Source: Centrapalus pauciflorus (taxonomy: Eukaryota > Streptophyta > Magnoliopsida > Asterales > Asteraceae). Taken from it: a stretch of DNA of 64,000 nt. The notes beneath the pieces were generated by a model. The model had not been told where the DNA came from. It was given only the letters and a program-made list of their open reading frames with translations, and did no database searches. The stretch covers positions 1,352,001 to 1,416,000 of the forward strand of contig JAANYP010004790.1 of assembly GCA_020465985.1 (NCBI GenBank). The letters are read 5' to 3'. Position numbers and translations under genes: made by a program. This document shows, one piece after another, positions 56,509 to 64,000 of this stretch. Each line of letters starts with the position of its first letter. The stretch's first letter is position 1.

Positions 56509-56808
56509 TAGAATGAAATTATTTTTAAAAAAAGGTAAAAAAGATGAAAATATTTAGATTGACGAGTATTTTCAAGTTAGAAAGGTGAGAAAATGTGGAG
56601 AGAGAATAACTGATCTAGTATGAGGTGCGGAGAAAGGTGGGTATAGGAAAAGGGACCATACCCTTCCTCTAGGTGGCAGGAGAAGGTGGCTTTTTTATTC
56701 ACAGGCGCAAGTTAGAAGAGGGCCTCTAAAAGTTTTTTTATTTTTTTTTTTCACCGTATCACACAAATCAGTCTGCCTGCCCCTTTGCGTTTCTCTGGAT
56801 TGAGAACG
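56509..56808 (+). promoter_or_regulatory. Upstream region of the NDUFA9-type gene
   Basis: About 300 bp between the hAT MITE and the start codon. It includes GGTGGGTATAGG, CTCTAGGTGGCAGGAG and a T-rich stretch before TCACCGTATC. No clear TATA box was seen, as is common for housekeeping genes. The transcription start probably lies in the last 100 bp (inference). Confidence 0.35.
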
Positions 56809-59800
56809 ATGCAGACCATTTCGAGGAGATTAGCTCGTGATTCCTTCAACTCTCAGCCGGCGGCGATTTACTCTCTCAAATCTCTTTACTCTGTTTCCGA
56901 TCACTGTAATTTGTTTTTTCTATCGTTTCATCTATCCATTTATAGGGATTAAGACAACTAGGTTTCAGATTTTGTTAAAACTTCATTCAACTGATGTAAT
57001 GCAGATTATGGTGCTTATGATCGGAGGTACGCGTCTACGCTTGCTACCAAAGGCGTGGGACATTTGGTCCGAAAGGGTACTGGTGGAAGATCATCCGTTA
57101 GGTATTATTGTTTCTGATTTTATTCGTTAAATATGTTAATTTAATCAGTTCATGAGTATGTTGTATCCGGTTTTGAATTTACCGGAGTTTGGAGATTTGT
57201 AATTGGTTTAGCGGCAGTTTTGGATCAGTATATAATTGATTTAGGTGTATGGACATATGTTCTGTTTCTAATTTTATTATGCTAATAGTCCTAATCTCCT
57301 TAGTTTCTGAGTTTGGTATACTAGGTTTTGAATTTGGTGGAAGTTGGAGATATGTAAATCTTCAGTTGCGAATTTGGCTCACTAGCTCGATTGGGTTTAG
57401 TAGCTCACTCTTGGTTAAACAGTATGAAGTTCTAATTTTTTTTTTCCGGTATGTAAAACATACTCCTTGCATTTACGAGAAAGGTAGCTCTTAATTGATG
57501 TCAAAGTAGTAGTATTAAAATTCAAAACAGAAGTTAGTTGCGAATGTAATACAAACGTTATTACTCTTTGGAAATCTTGTTATAATGTAAGCCACTGTTA
57601 GTAATTTTCTTTTCTTGAATGGGTTTTAATCGATCATTGCTGTTGAACATATTTCAATTGGCATTGTAGTCAAATTGCATCTTTTTTTATTTTTGATGTG
57701 ATGTGAATTAACATTCAATTTCAGTTATAGTCGTCAGTTCAATTTAATTTAGGTGGCAGTCTAGAAATAGATGCTTATTGTTCTAAAGTTGTACTTCATT
57801 TTGAAATGCTTTGTAAAACTGTAAAAGTAGACACTAAAATAATAAAGAAAATGGATAGATTGCATTCTTAAGGCGATACAAAGGGATGACCAAAATATGA
57901 AACTTGAACGGGTGACTTCATATTATTTGCAAGGACTAAATGCTGGTTATGATTTTGAACCGACAATGTGTGTTTCTTGTAAGGGATCTCCATTTTTAGT
58001 TTATATCAAAGTAAAAATGGGTTGCTTTTGGTGTGATTCATTTGCTACTTTCCAACAATGAGGACTTTTAAATGGTGAAACCAATTAATGTCCTACATCA
58101 CAGCGATCATGTTAATGAGATTTAGTGTTCTGGATTGGCAGTGGTATAGTTGCTACAGTATTTGGAGCTACTGGTTTCCTTGGGCGTTACTTGGTGCAAC
58201 AGCTTGGTTAGTGAAATGCTGAACTTCCATTTACTTTTTTAGAAGATTATAGGAATATTTGTGTTGATTCATACTTCTGTTGAAAATCTATAACCAGAGA
58301 ATGTAGTTTTATTGATAATATTATTAAGTAGCATACCACAGAACCATCTAACATTTATTTTAACCGAAAGTTCTTATTGAGTGAAGAGGAAAATTGCAAA
58401 CCGTAACAACTTTGATAAAGTCGTATTATGTGAGGCATATCGATATTCACTTGTATTTATTTACAGCTAAAATGGGTTCTCAAGTGCTCGTACCGTTTCG
58501 AGGTTCTGAGGATTCACCTCGTCATCTCAAACTGATGGGTGATTTGGGGCAGGTAACTTAGAACGTTCATTGTTTATAGTTTGATTTCTGTTTGGTGTTA
58601 GAAACTGTCATTGCTTGCTTATGCTTGACATTCATTCCCTTTTAACTCACACAGATTGTTCCCATGAAATATAATCCTAGAGATGAAAACTCAATTAAGG
58701 CAGTTATGGCGAAGGCAAATGTTGTTATCAATCTCATAGGTACATGTTAATATCAACTTTTGGTCGTGTTTTTCGTATATAGATGTTGAGGGGTTTGACA
58801 TTGTAAATGTGTTTTTTCCAGGTAGGGAATATGAAACTAGAAATTATAGTTTCGAGGAAGTGAACCATCATATGGCTGAACAACTTGCAAAGGCATGTCT
58901 GCAAATTTCATTTCAGTTTTAAATGACGCTGTTATTGTTGTGTTTTCTTTGTCTTGTTTGCTGTGACAACTTTTTCTGTACTTATCTCTAGAGTTTAGTG
59001 ATTAGTCCTTTAGGTTTCTTTAATATGGGCTATTGTTGCCTAACATAGCGTATATGTCCATATGCAGATTTCCAAAGAACATGGTGGAATAATGAGATTT
59101 ATACAACTTTCTTGCTTAGGAGCCTCTAAATCATCTCCATCCAGAATGCTCCAAGCTAAAGCTGCTGCAGAAGAATCTGTCTTACGTGAATTGCCCGAGG
59201 TGATGCATTACATTTGTTTATGTAATAAATAAATTACTGCTGGAGTGCTGGTTGACTGAACTTTCCTTGGAGTAATTTTTTGTCTTCCAACTTATCTTAT
59301 TACTCTATTTGCTGTAATCAGATTTACTTGTCTGTCCTAGGTTTACTAGGCTGTAGTCATACAATTATCCGGGTAGTATTCTTCGCTCATTACGGATTAT
59401 TGATTTGCTTGTCTTCAGGCCACAATACTAAGGCCTGCAGTGATGGTTGGTACAGAAGATCGAATCTTGAATCCGTGGGCTCAATTTGCGAAGAAATATA
59501 ACTTTCTTCCAATCTTTGGGGGTGGATCTACCAAGTATGCCTTAATTTTCTTCCCATTACGTGATTTGGATTGCTTTGATGTATCATCTAAATAATTTTC
59601 TGCATATTTGTTGTTACAGGATTCAACCTGTGTATGTTGCGGATGTTGCTTCTGCAGTTGTTGCAGCGTTGAAAGATGATGGTACGAGCATGGGAAAACT
59701 ATATGAACTTGGTGGGCCAGATATCTATACAATGCATCAATTGGTGATTCTGATCTCTTTATCTCTTGTCTTGTTGCCACACTTTTTGTTTATGTTCTAT

Positions 59801-62800
59801 TCAAGTTAAGTTGGTTATCAGTTGAATTGGATTTTTTTTTTAAATTTTTTGCAGGCTGAAATCATGTATGAAATGATTCGAGAATGGCCTCATTTTGTTA
59901 ATGTTCCTTTCCCTATTGCTAAGGTATTTTTGGTTAACGGTCTTTACATCATATTTAAATATATGTTCATCTAATTGTGAATCGACTGCCCTGTGTTTTG
60001 TTATATTAATGCCTTTTTAAAGCCAACTTTTATGCGATCCACTCACCAATCACCATGAAACTCTGTATTGCAAATATAAGGAAACAAGGTTCGTGTGCCC
60101 CATGTTTTAGATTAATGTTTCATATCTAAAACCAAGGAATTAAGCTTAGTCTTATCGAAAATACCATTGAATCTTTCCATGCTGTACATCCTTGCCACTT
60201 GAAGGATGTCATGTTGTGATGTGGAAATGTTGAGGATAGCTGTGACAAAACTAGACCAAATAGTACTTTAAACTCCTACCCCAGCAGAATTAATTGAAGA
60301 ACCAAAGTTGTACCCTAGTTGTTAAAAGCACACCTCAAGCGCCTAGGCTTGGAGGCGCACAAGGCTCCATGGCATGGGCTTTTATGTATGTGAAGTGAGG
60401 CACGTTCAAGAGGCTCTCATGTAGGCAAGTGCCTTGGGTTCAAGGTCCTGTGAGGGCTAGGCCGCAGGCACCCTGGTACATCATTCTTTTTCTTTCTTCC
60501 GACTTCCGGAGTTCCGGTGCATAGCATGTTCTTCTTTCTTCCTACTTCCAGTCTGTTTATTTTGTTAATTATTTTTTCTTCTACTTTCTCCAGAGACTTC
60601 ATGTGCTTTTATTATTATTTTTTTGTTATTTATACTTTCATCTTCTTGCTTCTACTTTCTCTCAACTTCTTGACTTCTTGTTTGTTCTTTTTTCTTCTAC
60701 TTTTTCCAGAGACTTCCTGTGCTGTTATTATTATTATTGCTATTGTTTTTTATACTTCCATCTTCATGTTTCTACCTTCTACATTCTCCCAACTTCTTTC
60801 TTGTTAACACTTTTTATAAGATTGAAGAAACAGAAAGATAAGAAATAGCTTTTCTGTCAATGATAACTATAACTTGGACTGTAAATTTTTAATGTTCTTG
60901 TTTCTATCCTAATATTGCAAATAATGAGGATGAATTATCAATTTTTTTTATCAACATAAATGTATAATTCTCATTATTTAATGATATTGGTCAATGTATT
61001 CTATCTTTTTCTGTAAACTTGGATGTCCTTTTGTATTTGGTTCAAAAATTTCTGTTAATTCATTGTTCTAGTAACTTTCTGTCAAATTATCATATTTAGA
61101 GTTTGAGCGATGTTTATGTTAAGTTTGCATCTTGAGATTTTAACAACTTTGGTTGTACCCTCTTTTTTATTTGGTGAGGAACTGAGGATAAAATTTTCTT
61201 GATATCCTTTTGCTTCTACAAACAACAACATATCAAGATGTTTAGTTCAATGCATCTAGAATCAATGACATTCAAATGTTTAAATTGAAGGCTGCAATTT
61301 TCTTCATGTTAAATGCTATGGTTCATAGAGCTTTCTGCTAACAGTTTCTTATTATTTTGTTTTTAACTAGGAATTTTTCTAGTAGTGCCTTTTAAATAAA
61401 GTGTTTCGGTATGCAAGCCATCAAATTCCAGTTAGAGCTTCAACTCTCTCACTTCACTCTTATGCCTTCTGAAATCTCCAAAGGAGATGATTCAAAGCTA
61501 ATCCTGTTATCTTTAGTAATCAACTTCTGGAGAGCGGTTAGCTTTAGCCAACTAACTGTGCTAGTACTTTTTTTTCCGGGTGAATATAAGCATGCTGAAA
61601 AGGTACATTCATATGGGTATTGCCAAAGTATAGGCAGCTGTTCCATCACCAACTTTTGTTTGAGTCTCAAGTCTATTCGTTGCACATCTGATTGGTGATT
61701 GGGAAATCCAACTTACAACTTGTTGGAACTTTCTTCTGGATGGTACTTATTAACTTGTGCATTTGGCTTTTCCAATCTGTGTTACTGACCGAGCAAAAAT
61801 TCATGAGAGGGGTTGAATAGGTATCTTGGCACTTCAAAAGTCCGCCATGCCAATCAGTGGGTAAGTTATGCATATTCAGCAGTTCACTCTTTCTTTATAA
61901 TGAGACCTTTGGGCATGCAGATGTCATTTTTCAAAAACGGTTGTTCCTTGAGAGGTCCTGTCTTGTACCAGCAGTACTGACCAAAGAGGGTGTCTGAGCT
62001 TGATCATTCAGATGTGGGACAGCATGCATTTATTTTGTTGAATCTTTTTTAGGCTCTGTTCCTGAGTTTGGAGAGAAAAGAAAGGAGAACAGGTTCTTAT
62101 AGTTATTTGTTGTGTTCTCGAGTTGGAAAGAAAGAAAACAGATTTTTATGCTTTAATTAGTATTTGTTGTGTTCTTGAGTTGGAGAGACGGGAATAGAAA
62201 GCTTACAGTTTTGCCATTATACCCTTCTTCAGTCAGCTAGGTTGATGTTTTGGAAGGAAAATTTGCCAAAATTCTCTCTCGCTCCTTCATTTTTCTCTTG
62301 TGAGAAAACTTGAGAACACAATTATTAGTTCCTCTCCTTTTCTTATAAACACTCTCTTTCCCCCCACTTTTAGAAGTCGAGAATAGAGCTGTACTGGTTT
62401 CTTCCGCTTTTAGCAACTATACATGGAATATGTCCAATCAAATCTCATTTGTATCTCTGGCAGCCAATACAACTTATTGTTTTGCTCATCGAGTTTCAGC
62501 CATTTTGTTTGATATATAAATGACCAGCTTAAGATTTACAACTGTCAATTATCTCAACTTAGTTGCTGAATTTTTTGTTTTGATCTCAATTTATTACAGG
62601 CAATCTCAACGCCTCGAGAAATATTGCTTAATAAAGTCCCTTTCCCATTGCCCTCACCAAGTATATTTAATCTGGATTTGATTAACGCTCTTTCCTCAGA
62701 TAAACTCGTCTCAGGAGATGGTTAGTGTTTCAAACATGATAATTAACCTAGTGGCTTTCATTTTTGTTCTTTGAACATTATAAGCTTTACCGCTCTGATC

Positions 62801-62962
62801 TATAATCTGACCGTCTTTGCAGCTCTAACGTTCAGTGATCTTGGCATTGTGCCACATAAAGTAAAGGGATATCCTATCGAGTTTCTTATCCAGTATCGCA
62901 AGGGTGGGCCCAATTATGGCTCTACAGTCAGCGAACGAGTGACTCCAGAGCCATATCCTTGA
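56809..62962 (+). CDS. NDUFA9: Mitochondrial complex I 39-kDa subunit (NDUFA9-type)
   Basis: Accessory subunit of NADH:ubiquinone oxidoreductase in the mitochondrial inner membrane; the family is an atypical short-chain dehydrogenase that binds NADPH and stabilises the matrix-arm junction. Coding exons: 56809-56905, 57005-57101, 58142-58206, 58467-58552, 58655-58739, 58822-58892, 59068-59199, 59419-59534, 59620-59743, 59855-59923, 62600-62720, 62823-62962. These give 1203 nt (400 aa) with all phases consistent, close to the roughly 400 aa of plant homologues. Visible: an Arg-rich N-terminus without early acid residues (MQTISRRLAR, targeting); Rossmann loop GATGFLG at residues 73-79; NVVINLIGREYETRN; QLSCLGASKSSPSRMLQAKA, where Met replaces the Tyr of the SDR YxxxK motif; DRILNPWAQF; VYVADVASAVVAAL; and the conserved C-terminus HKVKGYPIEFLIQYRKGGPN. 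Intron 58893-59067 appears to use a GC donor. The last but one intron is 2.7 kb and repeat-bearing. Confidence 0.96.
60310..60480. repeat. Repeat fragment in the 2.7-kb NDUFA9 intron
   Basis: Contains AAAAGCACACCTCAAGCGCC, TAGGCTTGGAGGCGCACAAG and CAAGTGCCTTGGGTTCAAGG. CAAGCGCCTAGGC-type phrases are familiar as dispersed plant repeats. Ends were not defined. A T/C-rich stretch with TTCTTCTACTTTCTCC direct repeats follows (60500-60790). Confidence 0.4.
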
Positions 62963-63624
62963 TTTTATTGGACCTTCAAATCGGTAAACTTGGTGCATGA
63001 TCCGACTGGCTGCTTTGATAGAGGTATGTTGTAACACTTCTATTTTTTTGTATGGATGTGTAGATTTCTTTTCATGCCCCTACCTTTCTTACTTCCTCAT
63101 TCCCATGGAAACAATGTTTGTTCCAACATATGCTTTATGAGAAATATTTGAGTGACATTTTAAAAACACACTCATACACACACACACACATATCTGTATT
63201 TATTTATTTACATATTTAACCATTAAACTTTAGTTGGTACATATTTAGTCACTAAAGTTGCACACATTTAGCCCTAAACTTTCATATATGTACATAAATA
63301 GCCATTTAACTTCAATCATTTTTGTCAAAATAGAGCGGTCAACTAAAGTTTATTGGCTAAACGTGTATGAAAAACAATTTAGCGACAATATGACAAATTT
63401 GATAGTTGATTGGTCAAATGTACCTTACAGATAATTACTATGTCAAATATGATTAAACCGATCATGTTATTAAAATTATAATTTTTTTGAGATAAAGTGA
63501 TCTAGCAAACCCGATTTCACATCAGAACTGTCGATCTTGTCTTGTTTCATTTGAATACACATTGGACAACTAACAACTTTGAATCCATTTGACTTGTTTC
63601 ATTTTTAATCATGTATAATAAAAA
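62963..63624. other. 3' flank of the NDUFA9-type gene and intergenic DNA
   Basis: The first 100 bp should be 3' UTR. A CA microsatellite with neighbouring tetranucleotide runs lies at about 63175-63205. At 63215-63430 TTTAGTCACTAAAGTTGCAC and related phrases form an imperfect inverted repeat, probably another MITE relic. No second gene was seen. Confidence 0.4.
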
Positions 63625-63951
63625 GGAAAAATTACCAAGAAAGATGATATAAAATACAAAATTTGACAATAAATGTATTGTACAATTTTTTTTTGCCAAT
63701 AAATGTAATATAAAATTCTATTTTGGTCGAGAAAGAACATGAAATTCAAATTTTAGGTCAAAAAAAAAATTAAATATTATTCTCTTACCAATAAAGTGAT
63801 TATAAATTTAAAAATTTACCTTCTTAATTTGTTATCAATACCCCTTTTGGTCAAATTTGAATTTTATGTCATCTTTTTTGGCCTAAGAAAATTTACATTA
63901 CCTTTATTGGTAATTTTTGAATTTTATATTACCTTTATTGGTAATTTGTTC
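63625..63951. mobile_element. MULE-type MITE, family D, copy 2 (327 bp)
   Basis: Long hairpin with ends GGAAAAATTACCAAGAAAG and (complement) GAACAAATTACCAATAAAG, and a perfect 9-bp target duplication TAATAAAAA (63616-63624 and 63952-63960). Closely related to 28162-28496. Confidence 0.88.
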
Positions 63952-64000
63952 TAATAAAAATTATCAAATAAGTGAAGTGTTTTCAATTTTTTTTTTGGTA

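Noticed and set aside
56203..56511. Open frames encoding NTEPYNFIWCRF-like peptides, repeated at 16364 and 26232
   Set aside because: They are translations of the GGTACCGAACC repeats in hAT MITEs, appear on both strands, and show no coding signal.

Overview
This is AT-rich nuclear DNA from a eudicot plant. It has split genes with GT-AG introns, plant-type genes and dense, nested plant transposons, and no bacterial, organellar or viral gene organisation. The species cannot be read from the sequence; an asterid is possible but unproven. Two complete single-copy genes lie at the ends of the window. Most of the roughly 43 kb between them is transposable elements and their debris.

Left gene (5954-13310, minus strand): a PLP-dependent aromatic-amino-acid decarboxylase. 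I assembled it from 13 coding segments totalling 1476 nt (491 aa), in phase throughout. Its start codon is split by the first intron. The catalytic-loop residue that separates decarboxylases from aromatic aldehyde synthases is Tyr (Y338), which predicts decarboxylation. Right gene (56809-62962, plus strand): the 39-kDa NDUFA9-type subunit of mitochondrial complex I, 12 coding exons, 1203 nt (400 aa), with one apparent GC-AG intron. The Arabidopsis counterparts are At2g20340 and At2g20360, so the window looks like a conserved gene neighbourhood inflated by transposons.

The space between holds several groups of elements. (1) A Pack-MULE-like element (14182-16766) carries a captured SMAP1-like small acidic protein gene; a solo LTR splits that gene and a hAT MITE sits in the element's right terminal repeat. 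(2) Three solo LTRs of one family (TGTAACA...TGTTACA, 1.5-1.9 kb) have 5-bp target duplications and each carries a GC-rich tract. (3) Three hAT MITEs with 8-bp duplications are built from GGTACCGAACC-type repeats; a fourth related hAT lies inside a Helitron-like element. (4) Several MULE-type inverted-repeat elements have 9-bp duplications. (5) A young, nearly intact Ty1/copia retrotransposon (34310-39406, minus) has near-identical 104-bp LTRs and one gag/pol frame break. (6) A 2-kb inverted-repeat element carries a broken FAR1-type domain and an array of ATTCTACGTAGAAT palindromes. (7) Other pieces include Helitron ends, a tRNA-derived SINE, Tourist-like MITEs, TRIM-like direct repeats and CACTA-like subterminal repeats. 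A 5'-truncated polyphenol oxidase fragment lies at 45533-46147.

No tRNA, rRNA, CRISPR array or operon was found. The two functional genes have no evident functional link (amine biosynthesis versus respiration). Exon boundaries come from reading splice signals and homology by eye. TE family names rest on terminal sequences, target duplications and visible protein motifs, not on database searches.
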